Source: Sphaerisporangium sp040649355
Lineage (GTDB): Bacteria > Actinomycetota > Actinomycetes > Streptosporangiales > Streptosporangiaceae
Length of the DNA: 64,000 nt
Assembly (NCBI RefSeq): GCF_043197795.1
Contig: NZ_JBICTU010000002.1
Coordinates: 186,001-250,000 of the forward strand
Direction of reading: 5' to 3'
Position 1 is the first letter of the stretch. Each line of letters starts with the position of its first letter. Shown piece by piece: positions 1 to 8,209 of this stretch. Both the position numbers and the translations under genes were made by a program. The notes below the pieces were generated by a model. It was not told the DNA's origin. It saw nothing but the letters and a program-made list of their open reading frames with translations, and made no database searches.

Positions 1-3000
1 GTGACGGTGACGGCCACTACGAGGAGCACGAAGACGGGCACGGCGAGGAGCGTGAATACGGTCGCGGCGACGGCGCATGGTCGACGGAGTCACCGGCGCG
101 GCGGTCCATCTGGCCCCATGTGGAGGAGCATCTCCTCGACCTGATCGGGTCCCACCGCTCGACGATCGTTTTCGCCAACTCGCGGCGCCTCGCCGAGCGC
201 CTGTGCGCGCGGCTCAACGAGCTCGCCTTCGAGCGCATGGCCCCGCCGGCCAGCGGCCCCCTCACCGGTGACGGGCTCTCGCCCGGCGAGTGCGCCCCGC
301 CCGCGCCCCCTCCGCCCGCGATGGTCATGGCGCAGGCCGGCGCCGCGAAGGGCGCGGTGCCCGAGATCGTGCGCGCCCACCACGGGTCGGTCTCCAAGGA
401 GGAGCGGGCGCAGATCGAGGAGGCGCTGAAGTCCGGCCGTCTTCCCGCCGTGGTCGCGACCTCCAGCCTGGAGCTGGGCATCGACATGGGCTCGGTCGAT
501 CTGGTGGCCTGCGTGGAGGCGCCGCCCAGCGTCGCCAGCGGGTTGCAGCGCATCGGCCGGGCCGGTCACCAGGTCGGCGCGGTCTCCCGGGGTGTGATCT
601 TCCCCAAGTACCGCGGCGACCTGGTCCAGACGGCCGTCGTGTCCGAGCGCATGAAGTCCGGTGAGATCGAGGAGCTGCGCTACCCGCGCAATCCCCTCGA
701 CGTGCTGGCCCAGCAGGTCGTGGCGATGTGCGCGCTCGACGAGTGGACCGTCGACGAGCTGGAGGCCCTGGTCAGGCGGGCCGCCCCCTATGCCACGCTG
801 CCCCGCGGCGCGCTTGAGGCCACGCTCGACATGCTCGCCGGGCGCTATCCCAGCGAGGAGTTCGCCGAGCTGCGCCCGCGCATCGTGTGGGACCGCGTGA
901 CCGGCCGCGTCACCGGCCGTCCCGGAGCCCAGCGCCTCGCGGTGACCAACGCCGGCACCATCCCCGACCGCGGCATGTTCGGCGTCTTCCTGGCCGGAGG
1001 CGACACCGGGCGCGGCAGGAGGGTCGGCGAGCTCGACGAGGAGATGGTGTACGAGTCCCGCGTGGGCGACGTGTTCGTGCTCGGCGCCACCTCCTGGCGC
1101 ATCGAGGACATCACGGCCGACCGGGTGCTGGTCTCCCCCGCCCCCGGTCAGCCGGGCAAGCTGCCGTTCTGGCACGGCGACACGCCGGGCCGTCCCGCCG
1201 AGCTGGGCCGGGCGCTCGGGGCGTTCCTGCGCGAGCTGTCCGGGGGCGAGACCGAGCGCCTCGCCGAGGCGGGGCTCGACGCGTTCGCCATCGCAAACCT
1301 CCTCGCCTACCTCGCCGAGCAGCGTGAGGCCACCGGTTACGTTCCCGACGACCGCACCCTGCTCGTCGAGCGCTTCCACGACGAGCTCGGCGACTGGCGC
1401 GTCGTGATCCACACGCCGTACGGGGCCCGGGTCCACGCGCCGTGGGCACTCGCCATCGGGCGGCGGCTGCGCGAGCGGTACGACGTCGACGTGCAGACCA
1501 TGCACTCCGACGACGGCATCGTGCTGCGCATCCCCGACACGCTCGAAGGCGCGCCCACCGACGTGGCCGTCTTCGACGCCGACGAGATCGAGCAGATCGT
1601 CACCGAGGAGCTGGGCGGGTCGGCGCTGTTCGCGTCGCGGTTCCGTGAGTGCGCCGGCCGCGCGCTCCTGCTGCCCCGGCGCAACCCTGGCAGGCGCTCC
1701 CCCCTGTGGCAGCAGCGGCAGCGGGCGGCCGGCCTTCTGAAGGTCGCGAGCAAGTACGGTTCGTTCCCGATCGTGCTGGAGACCATGCGCGAGTGCCTGC
1801 AGGATGTGTTCGACGTTCCTGGGCTGGTCCGGCTCATGCGCGACATCGCGGCCCGGCGCGTGCGGGTGGTGGAGGTCGAGACCGACCAGGCGTCGCCCTT
1901 CGCGGCGTCCCTGCTCTTCGCCTACGTCGGCGCGTTCATGTACGAGGGGGACGCGCCGCTGGCCGAGCGGCGTGCCCAGGCGCTCGCCCTGGACACCCAT
2001 CTGCTGGCCGAGCTGCTCGGCGAGGCCGATCTGCGTGAGCTGCTCGACCCCGACGTGGTGGCCGACACCGAGCGGGAGCTGGCGAGGCTCGACCGTCCCC
2101 TGCGCGACGCCGAGGACCTCGCCGACCTGCTGCGGACCCACGGCCCGTTGCAGGCGCAGGACGTCACCGTGCGCGAGGGTGACCCCACGTGGCTGGCCGA
2201 TCTCGAAGGCGCGCGGCGTGCCATCCGGGTCCGGGTCGCCGGGGTCGAGCAGTGGGCGGCGATCGAGGACGCCGCGAGGCTGCGCGACGCCCTCGGCGTC
2301 CCCCTGCCGATGGGGGTGCCGCACGCCTTCCTGGAGCCGGTGGCCGATCCGCTCGGCGATCTCCTCGCCCGGCACGCCCGCACGCGCGGCCCGTTCCCCG
2401 CCACGACGGCCTCGGCCCGGTTCGGCCTCGGCGTCGCGGTCGTGGTCGACGGGCTCCGGCGGCTGGCCTCCTCGGGCAGGGTCGTGCCCGGCGAGTTCAG
2501 GCCCGGCGGCTGGGGCGAGGAGTGGTGCGACGCGGGCGTGCTCCGGCTGCTCCGGCGCAGGTCGCTGGCCCGGCTCCGCAAGGAGGTCGAGCCGGTGCCG
2601 CCGGAGGCCCTGGGTGCGTTCGCCCCGGCGTGGCACGGCGTGACCGAGGGCCGCTCGGCCCGGGGGATGGACGCCCTGGTGCACGCCATCGAGCAGTTGC
2701 AGGGGGCGGCCGTCCCGGCGTCCGCGCTGGAGACGCTGGTGCTGCCCGGCAGGGTCCCCGGGTACGAGCCCGCCCTGCTCGACGAGCTGACCGCCGCGGG
2801 TGAGGTCGTCTGGGCCGGTCAGGGTTCGCTGCCCGGCGGTGACGGCTGGGTGGCGCTGTTCTTCGCCGACACCGCTCCGCTGCTGCTGCCTCCGCCGGCC
2901 GAGATCACGATGACCCCGCTGCACGAGAAGGTCCTCGCGGCGCTGAGCGGCGGCGGGGCGCTGTTCTTCCGCGACCTCGGCGCCCGGGTCGGTTCGCTGG

Positions 3001-3863
3001 ACGACACCGCGCTCGCCGGCGCGCTGTGGGATCTCGTATGGGCGGGGCGGGTGTCCGGTGACACGCTGGCGCCCCTGCGGTCGGCGCTCGGCTCCGGTCG
3101 GCCCGCGCATCGCGCGACGACGGCCCGCAGGCGCAGGGCCGTACTGCCGACCCGGGCGGGGCCTCCGACGGTCAGCGGCCGCTGGTGGCCGCTTCCCGAG
3201 CCGTCCGGCGACGCCACCCAGCGCGCCCACGCCCAGGCGGAGGTGCTGCTGGAGCGGCACGGCGTCGTGACCAAGGGCGCGGTGGCGGCCGAGCGGCTCA
3301 CGGGCGGCTTCGCCACCGTCTACCCGGTGTTGCGGGCGTTCGAGGAGACCGGGCGGTGCCGTCGCGGTTACTTCGTCGAGGGACTGGGAGGCGCCCAGTT
3401 CGCGCTCCCCGGCGCCGTCGACCGCATGCGGGCCATCGCGTCGACGCTGTTCTCCGAGGTCGGCGGTTCCCGCCCGCAGGGCGGTCCCACGGGTGAGCGG
3501 CGCGCGGTGGTCCTCGCGGCGACCGACCCCGCCAACCCGTACGGCGCGGCCCTGCCGTGGCCCGCCCATCCGGGGGAGATCGCGCACAAGCCGGGGCGCA
3601 AGGCGGGCGCGCTGGTGGTGCTGGTCGACGGCCGTCTGGTGATCTATGTCGAGCGCGGAGGCAAGACGCTGCTGTCCTTCACCGACGACGACCGGCTGCG
3701 GCCGGCGGTCGACGCGCTGGCGCTGGCCGTGCGCGACGGAGCCCTCGGGAAGCTGACGGTCGAGAAGGCCGACGGCACGGCGATCGTCAACTCCCCGCTA
3801 GCCTCCGCCCTGGAGGCCGCGGGCTTCCACCCCACCCCCCGCGGCCTACGCCTGCGCGCCTGA
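1..3863 (+). CDS. lhr: Lhr-family ATP-dependent helicase, 5' end outside window
   Basis: Large superfamily 2 DNA helicase of the Lhr type, implicated in DNA repair. The frame is open from the first bases of the window (codons begin at base 3), so the protein starts upstream and the first RecA domain with Walker A and DExH is missing. What remains starts at the second RecA domain: HRSTIVFANSRRLAERL near residue 52, HHGSVSKEER, the ATSSLELGIDMGSVDL motif V region, and motif VI QRIGRAGHQVG. A winged helix and the long Lhr C-terminal extension follow, ending LRLRA. A GTG at 120 is an internal codon, not the start. A Pro/Gly/Ala-rich insertion lies inside RecA2 between LNELAFERM and the HHGS motif. 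In mycobacteria lhr sits next to a Nei glycosylase gene; here nei is about 13 kb away. Confidence 0.93.
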   Translation, partial: DGDGHYEEHEDGHGEEREYGRGDGAWSTESPARRSIWPHVEEHLLDLIGSHRSTIVFANSRRLAERLCARLNELAFERMAPPASGPLTGDGLSPGECAPPAPPPPAMVMAQAGAAKGAVPEIVRAHHGSVSKEERAQIEEALKSGRLPAVVATSSLELGIDMGSVDLVACVEAPPSVASGLQRIGRAGHQVGAVSRGVIFPKYRGDLVQTAVVSERMKSGEIEELRYPRNPLDVLAQQVVAMCALDEWTVDELEALVRRAAPYATLPRGALEATLDMLAGRYPSEEFAELRPRIVWDRVTGRVTGRPGAQRLAVTNAGTIPDRGMFGVFLAGGDTGRGRRVGELDEEMVYESRVGDVFVLGATSWRIEDITADRVLVSPAPGQPGKLPFWHGDTPGRPAELGRALGAFLRELSGGETERLAEAGLDAFAIANLLAYLAEQREATGYVPDDRTLLVERFHDELGDWRVVIHTPYGARVHAPWALAIGRRLRERYDVDVQTMHSDDGIVLRIPDTLEGAPTDVAVFDADEIEQIVTEELGGSALFASRFRECAGRALLLPRRNPGRRSPLWQQRQRAAGLLKVASKYGSFPIVLETMRECLQDVFDVPGLVRLMRDIAARRVRVVEVETDQASPFAASLLFAYVGAFMYEGDAPLAERRAQALALDTHLLAELLGEADLRELLDPDVVADTERELARLDRPLRDAEDLADLLRTHGPLQAQDVTVREGDPTWLADLEGARRAIRVRVAGVEQWAAIEDAARLRDALGVPLPMGVPHAFLEPVADPLGDLLARHARTRGPFPATTASARFGLGVAVVVDGLRRLASSGRVVPGEFRPGGWGEEWCDAGVLRLLRRRSLARLRKEVEPVPPEALGAFAPAWHGVTEGRSARGMDALVHAIEQLQGAAVPASALETLVLPGRVPGYEPALLDELTAAGEVVWAGQGSLPGGDGWVALFFADTAPLLLPPPAEITMTPLHEKVLAALSGGGALFFRDLGARVGSLDDTALAGALWDLVWAGRVSGDTLAPLRSALGSGRPAHRATTARRRRAVLPTRAGPPTVSGRWWPLPEPSGDATQRAHAQAEVLLERHGVVTKGAVAAERLTGGFATVYPVLRAFEETGRCRRGYFVEGLGGAQFALPGAVDRMRAIASTLFSEVGGSRPQGGPTGERRAVVLAATDPANPYGAALPWPAHPGEIAHKPGRKAGALVVLVDGRLVIYVERGGKTLLSFTDDDRLRPAVDALALAVRDGALGKLTVEKADGTAIVNSPLASALEAAGFHPTPRGLRLRA

Positions 3864-3948
3864 GCCATGGCCGACATCGCGGACCATGCGAATCGAGGGG
3901 ACTCGCCGAACAACATTGAGGTCAAGTCTGTTGACGCCGAAATACTAC

Positions 3949-4137
3949 TTAGCGAAACAGGCCGCTGAAGGCGTTGAGCGCGGGCTGTCCACCGAGGTGG
4001 GCGTAGAGGACGTTGGAGTCCCTGGGAATGTCGCCGTCGCGGATCGGGTCGATCAGCCCGGCCATCGACTTGCCCTCGTACACGGGGTCCAGGATGACGC
4101 CTTCAAGGCTGCCGGTGAGCCGGATGGCCAGATCCCG
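3949..4137 (-). pseudogene. C-terminal remnant of an ACC deaminase / D-cysteine desulfhydrase-like gene
   Basis: Reading the minus strand from 4137 to the TAA at 3949 gives about 62 residues that strongly resemble the C-terminus of the PLP-dependent ACC deaminase family: LDPVYEGKSMAGLID, then VLYAHLGGQPALNAFSGLF. An in-frame TAA (4138-4140) sits directly before it and there is no start codon, so about 80 percent of the gene, including the PLP lysine, is gone. Nothing recognisable of the missing part remains between it and the next gene. It is a dead fragment between lhr and the PadR module and marks a rearranged patch. Confidence 0.8.
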
Positions 4138-4178
4138 TTACGCGATCGAATGCGACAAGCACGATGTTTCATGCCGTG

Positions 4179-4586
4179 CTACGTCGAAACCCGGGCCGGG
4201 CCGAGCGCCACGAGCAGGGTCAAAATTGAGAGGGCGAGTGCGATCGGGCCCATCAGGAAGTTCTCCCACCGGCTGGCGGAGGCGAAGTTGGCGAGGGCGC
4301 TGAGACCGAGCAGGGAGACGAGCGCCCAGGTGCCCCAGCGGTAGAGGCCGGAAGGTCCGTTACCGGCCCGGAAGCCGCCTCGGCCGAGCACGACAAGAGC
4401 GGCGAGGACGAGGAAGGCCGCCGAGATGGCGCTGCCGATGCGCAATTCAACTGGCAGTTGCGTGTACGTCCCGCCCCATGCGGCCCGGCCCAGCGGAGCG
4501 CCCAATGCAAGGGCGATCTGGAACGCGGCGACCCCGGCCAGTCCGGTGGCGGCGACCGCAGCGATCCTGGCGGTGGAAATGCTCAC
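4179..4586 (-). CDS. small four-helix membrane protein
   Basis: 135-residue hydrophobic protein with about four predicted membrane segments: ARIAAVAATGLAGVAAFQIA near the N-terminus, AAFLVLAALVVL in the middle, WALVSLLGLSALANF, and a last helix with ILTLLVALG. No catalytic motif was recognised and the function is unknown. Its ATG overlaps the stop codon of the upstream PadR gene by four bases (ATGA), so the two are translationally coupled. Such pairs usually mean that the regulator controls its own operon and the membrane partner, often in response to a toxic compound; that role is inference only. Confidence 0.7.
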   Translation of the reverse strand: MSISTARIAAVAATGLAGVAAFQIALALGAPLGRAAWGGTYTQLPVELRIGSAISAAFLVLAALVVLGRGGFRAGNGPSGLYRWGTWALVSLLGLSALANFASASRWENFLMGPIALALSILTLLVALGPARVST

Positions 4587-5203
4587 AGTTGCTCTCCTCG
4601 ATATCTCTGCTGGTTCTGGATCACGGAGTCAAGGCGCAGCCGCATCCGGGCGGGCGCGGCGGGCAGGTCGTCGAGGTCGTTACGCAGGTCGCGCAGCCAA
4701 TCAAGCTCGGCGGCGACGTGGCGGATCCCGTTTTCCAGCGTCGCGGCGGCCAGCAGCCGGTCAGCGGCGGGCGGTACGTCATCGAGTACGGCTGTCGACT
4801 GCGCCGCGATCGCGCACAGGACGCCGAGCTGCTCCTCGGCTGCGGCGATCCGCGCGTCGACGATCGCCGCGGTCTCGGCCGCCGGCAGACGCCCAGCGAA
4901 GAACACCCTCGCGAGGAATGGTTCCCGTGGGGCGTGCCGCTCGACCGGCGCACGCAGCCACCCATCGAGCTCGATCCGGCCTGCGTCAGTGATGTGGTGC
5001 TCCTTGCGGTCGGGTCGCCCGTCCTGCTCGATGACGCGCACCTGGACAAGCCCGTCCTCGGACAACTGTGCGAGCGCCCGGTAGATCTGGGCCTGGTCGG
5101 CGCTCCAGAAGTGCCGGACGCTCGCGTCGAAGTACTTCTTGAGGTCGTAGCCGGTCAGCGGCTTCAGCGACAAGAAGCCGAGGATCGTGTGGCGGAGAGA
5201 CAC
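4583..5203 (-). CDS. PadR-family transcriptional regulator
   Basis: 206-residue PadR-type repressor. The N-terminal winged helix carries the family signature (ILGFLSLKPLTGYDLKKYF, then QIYRALAQLSEDGLV and the wing EHHITDAG), followed by a C-terminal helical region of the Vir/PadR C2 type used for dimerisation. It starts with GTG at 5203. The stop overlaps the start of the downstream membrane-protein gene. An AT-rich palindromic region lies just upstream and is the obvious autoregulatory site. The ligand cannot be told from sequence. Confidence 0.9.
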   Translation of the reverse strand: MSLRHTILGFLSLKPLTGYDLKKYFDASVRHFWSADQAQIYRALAQLSEDGLVQVRVIEQDGRPDRKEHHITDAGRIELDGWLRAPVERHAPREPFLARVFFAGRLPAAETAAIVDARIAAAEEQLGVLCAIAAQSTAVLDDVPPAADRLLAAATLENGIRHVAAELDWLRDLRNDLDDLPAAPARMRLRLDSVIQNQQRYRGEQL

Positions 5204-5220
5204 ATCAACACCATATAGGA

Positions 5221-5245
5221 TGAGACATATATATGACTAGTCTCA
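5221..5245. promoter_or_regulatory. candidate PadR operator
   Basis: TGAGAC-N13-GTCTCA inverted repeat (arms 5221-5226 and 5240-5245) enclosing a perfect 10-bp palindrome CATATATATG (5226-5235), 18 bp upstream of the padR GTG. The AT-rich core stands out against the surrounding GC-rich DNA. Position and symmetry fit an autorepression site; binding is inferred. Confidence 0.55.
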
Positions 5246-5355
5246 TACTCACCGCGCCGTGGCCTCAGCTCGGGCCTGCCCTCGATGCGGGTAGCGCGGT
5301 ACGGCGGTATTCGCGCATGACCGCATTCCTGGCGAGAGGCGAGACGCCGACGAAG

Positions 5356-5980
5356 CGGAGGAGTCGTGGATTCGAGGCCGTCGCCTCCTCCCCCGACGGG
5401 CACTACCTCTACCCCGCTGTGGAAGGCCGGCTTGCGGACGACGCCAACCCGTTCCGGCGCTACATCCACGAGTTCGACACCCGCAAGAACCCGTACACCG
5501 GTCGTTCCTGGCAGTACAGGGCGGATGGCGAGGATTACCGCATCGCCGACATGCAGTCGCTTGACGCCAACCGGGCGATCCTGATCGAGCGTGAGGACGA
5601 CGAGGGGCCGGCCGCCACCCTCAAGCGCATCTACCTCATCGACCGGCGTCACCTCGACTCCGACGGTTTCCTTGTCAAGACCGAGGTCGCCGACCTGCCG
5701 AACCTGCGCGATCCCGCCCTCATCGGTTCGCACGACCCCACCGGGGGTTACGGCCTCGGCAACCCCCTTCAAGTTCCCCCTGCAGTCCGTGGAGGCACTG
5801 CTCCCCCTGCCGGGAAACCGGATCGCCATCGTGCAGGACAACAACTTCCCGGACAGCACCGATCGCGTCCCCGGCAAGACGGACGCCACCGAGATGATCA
5901 TTATCGGCTTCCGCAAGTCCGACGACAGGACCGGGCGCCACTGGCACGCGGTCAGGACGATCGGCCACCACCGCGTCGGT
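5356..5980 (+). pseudogene. decayed esterase-like-activity-of-phytase family gene
   Basis: Fragment of a secreted esterase/phytase-like beta-propeller protein. Frame 1 encodes SRGFEAVASSPDGHYLYP, the FDTRKNPYTGRSW strand and IYLIDRRHLDSDGFLVK up to GLGNP. The protein then continues one frame over with PFKFPLQSVEALLPLPGNR and IAIVQDNNFPDSTDR. The switch lies in a run of five C at about 5764-5768, consistent with one extra base. The N-terminal signal region has been replaced by unrelated sequence, and the C-terminus runs without a stop into the antisense of the VanX-like gene. It is therefore truncated at both ends as well as frameshifted. Confidence 0.8.
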
Positions 5981-5983
5981 GGG

Positions 5984-6661
5984 TCAGGTCAGGGAGCGGG
6001 GGCCGTAGATGGCGGCTTCGGCGCCGGTGGTCATGGCCCAGTAGCGGTCGCCGTAGGACCAGTGCCACCATTCGGTCGGATAGTTGACCAGCCCCGCCGC
6101 CTCCAGGGCGCCGCCGAGGATCTTCCGGTGCTCGCGCGCGCCGGCGGTGATGTTGAGCGCGGCGGTGTAGCAGGCGCCGTCGCTCTCCTCCGGGTTGGCG
6201 TTGACCGCGGTGCCCATGTCGAGCTCGACGCCGTCCTCGCCGGCGAGGGTCAGGTCGACCGCCGCGCCCGCCGTGTGGGGAGCGACCTCGATCGGGGAGA
6301 CGTAGCGGCTGGCCGCCGTGTGCAGTTCCTCGGGCGACATTTCCGGAAATGTCGCCCTGAGCTCGTCCTTGTACTCCTCGAAGTACTTCCGCTGAAGCGC
6401 CGGAGGCCGGTACCCCTCGACCACCAGGATCCGGTAGCCCTGCGGAAGCCGCCGCTCCGCGTCCTTCAGCCGGGCGAGCAGCCCCTCCCGAAGGTGGGCG
6501 TAGGCGCCGTCGGGATCCGCCAGCCTGCCGTCGACGGCCAGGACGCCGCGCACGTCGGCCAGCGCCTCTCCGCTCTCCTCCACGGGGATGGAGGTCACGC
6601 GGGGGTCAGAGATCAGGACGATATCGTGCATGACCAGCAAGTCTCGCATAAATGACGTCAT
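5984..6661 (-). CDS. VanX-like D-alanyl-D-alanine dipeptidase (peptidase M15D)
   Basis: 225-residue zinc dipeptidase that cleaves D-Ala-D-Ala. The family zinc and catalytic residues are visible: PHTAGAAVDLTL (His and Asp ligands) and EWWHWSYGDRYWA (catalytic Glu, third His ligand), plus the VVEGYRPPALQ substrate-loop region. No signal peptide is evident, so a cytoplasmic role is expected, as in VanX/DdpX. No vanA/vanH ligase genes are nearby, so this is unlikely to be a resistance cassette. It lies 23 bp downstream of a ROK regulator on the same strand, and a NagZ-like hexosaminidase is in the same region, which suggests recycling of peptidoglycan peptides. Starts at Met-5 or Met-11 are possible; GGGGGT lies six bases before the chosen ATG. 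Confidence 0.85.
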   Translation of the reverse strand: MTSFMRDLLVMHDIVLISDPRVTSIPVEESGEALADVRGVLAVDGRLADPDGAYAHLREGLLARLKDAERRLPQGYRILVVEGYRPPALQRKYFEEYKDELRATFPEMSPEELHTAASRYVSPIEVAPHTAGAAVDLTLAGEDGVELDMGTAVNANPEESDGACYTAALNITAGAREHRKILGGALEAAGLVNYPTEWWHWSYGDRYWAMTTGAEAAIYGPRSLT

Positions 6662-6684
6662 CGGGACCCCCGCGAAAGATCTCC

Positions 6685-7995
6685 TCAGCCGTCCACCGTG
6701 CTCGCGAAGACCTCCTCACGCGCCGGGCCCAGGGCGGCCATCACCGCGCCTCGCAGTACCGGATTGCCCTCGACCCCGGTCACGGTGACTCTGGGACGGC
6801 TCGGGCAGATCTGGGCCACCGCCTCCTCCACCCTCCGCGCGAGCGCGAGGCCACCGGCACGGCCCACGTCCCCGCTCAGCACGATCAGCCCTGGGTCGAG
6901 CACGACCGTCACCGCGGCGACCCCGATGGCCAGGCGCCGGGCGAGTTCGTCCAGGAACCCGTCCCGTCCCGCCTCGACGGCCGTACGGACGATCTCGGCC
7001 GCCGTGGCAGGCGGACCTGACGGGCCCGGGGAGGTGAAAGGAGCCTGCCCGTTGAAAGCGCCCTTCATCGAGGAACCGGCCGAGCCCGCGGATCCCGCCG
7101 GGCCATCAGAGCCCCCCGTACCAAGGGGGAGCAACGCGTCGGACGAGAAGCCCGGGATGCCGTGGGCGGCGGCGAGGCCGGTGACCGCCGCGGTGCCGAC
7201 CAGACGCTGGAAGGACCCGGACTGCGGCTCGGTGACGTCTATGGGCAGGGGCTCGCCCGGCACCGGAAGCCAGCCGATCTCCCCCGCTCCCCCGGTGAAC
7301 CCCCGGTGCAGGCGGGAGCCGAGCATGACGCCGAGCCCCTGCCCGACCCCCGCCCACACCAGGACGAAGTCATCGATCCCGCGCGCGGCCCCGTACGAGT
7401 GCTCGGCCAGCGCGGCCAGGTTCACATCGTTCTCGATCATGACGGAGGAGCCGAGCGCGGCGCGGAGGTCGGCGAGCACCCCCGCGTGCCAGGACGGCAG
7501 GTCGAAGGAGAAACGGACGTCCCCGGTCCGCGGATCGACCACGCCGCGGGTCCCGATGACCAACGCGCGCAGCCGGGACAGGCTCACGCCGGCCGAGTCG
7601 CAGGCCCGCCGCACCGCGCTGTGCACGGTCTTCACGGGCTCGCCGGTCTCGCAGGGGTCCACGGTGACCTCGGCGATCATCTCCCCGGTGATGTCGGCGA
7701 CGCCGGCGGTGACACTGTCGGGCAGCACCTCAAGGCCGGCGACGTACGCGCTTCCGGGGACGACCGCGTAGAGGGCGGCGTTGGGGCCACGGCCTCCCGG
7801 GCGCTCCCCCGAGACGGCCACGAGCCCGCGCTCCTCCAGGCGGGCGAGCAGCTGGCCGGAGGTCACCTTGGAAAGTCCCGTGTGTTCTCCCAGCTCGGCC
7901 CTGGTGAGCGGCCCTTCGGAGAGCAGGAGCTCCAGCGCCGCACGGTCGTTGAGCTGACGCAGCAGCCGGGGTGTCCCGGGATGTCGTCTGGGCAT
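6685..7995 (-). CDS. ROK-family transcriptional regulator (first copy)
   Basis: 436-residue NagC/XylR-type repressor. The N-terminal winged helix (LNDRAALELLLSEGPLTR, then GLSKVTSGQLLARLEERGLV) is followed by a sugar-kinase-like ROK domain (VIGTRGVVDPRTGDV, ENDVNLAALAE, FTGGAGEIGW). The usual ROK zinc triad CxCGxxGC is absent and the His after GEIG is Trp. A Gly/Ser/Pro-rich insertion of about 30 residues (around residue 300) is absent from the second ROK protein at 12935-14113, which is otherwise closely similar. It is divergent from the sugar-binding-protein gene at 8210, so it probably represses that importer and itself. Its operator box lies at 8044-8063. Confidence 0.9.
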   Translation of the reverse strand: MPRRHPGTPRLLRQLNDRAALELLLSEGPLTRAELGEHTGLSKVTSGQLLARLEERGLVAVSGERPGGRGPNAALYAVVPGSAYVAGLEVLPDSVTAGVADITGEMIAEVTVDPCETGEPVKTVHSAVRRACDSAGVSLSRLRALVIGTRGVVDPRTGDVRFSFDLPSWHAGVLADLRAALGSSVMIENDVNLAALAEHSYGAARGIDDFVLVWAGVGQGLGVMLGSRLHRGFTGGAGEIGWLPVPGEPLPIDVTEPQSGSFQRLVGTAAVTGLAAAHGIPGFSSDALLPLGTGGSDGPAGSAGSAGSSMKGAFNGQAPFTSPGPSGPPATAAEIVRTAVEAGRDGFLDELARRLAIGVAAVTVVLDPGLIVLSGDVGRAGGLALARRVEEAVAQICPSRPRVTVTGVEGNPVLRGAVMAALGPAREEVFASTVDG

Positions 7996-8023
7996 GGGGT
8001 CGGGCCCCTCTCGTCACGATCCG

Positions 8024-8063
8024 CTAACAGGCGTTTCTTTTAATAAAGTTTCTTGTTAGTTTA
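8024..8063. promoter_or_regulatory. ROK operator in the divergent promoter
   Basis: CTAACAG (8024-8030) and CTTGTTAG (8052-8059) form an imperfect inverted repeat in an AT-rich stretch. The minus-strand box TAAACTAACAAGAAACTTTA (8044-8063) matches a box in front of the second ROK gene at 17 of 20 positions. It lies between the ROK start (7995) and the binding-protein start (8210), so it can control both directions. Confidence 0.65.
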
Positions 8064-8209
8064 GCGGCAGTCAGCCCGCAGGCAAGCGATCAGGCCTCGG
8101 GATGTCGCAGCGCAGAGCACGAGGATGGCGTCTTCGCAGGTGCACGGCCCTAAGTGCACTCTTCGATGAGCGCGAGCCCGACGCGAAGCCGGGAAGGGAG
8201 AACCCAAAC

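Noticed and set aside
90..3587. 1165-codon open frame antisense to lhr
   Set aside because: Composition is the mirror of a GC-rich gene; it shows no motif, while the plus strand has full helicase motifs.
3886..4344. 152-codon plus-strand open frame
   Set aside because: It is antisense to the ACC-deaminase remnant and to the small membrane protein; no coding features of its own.
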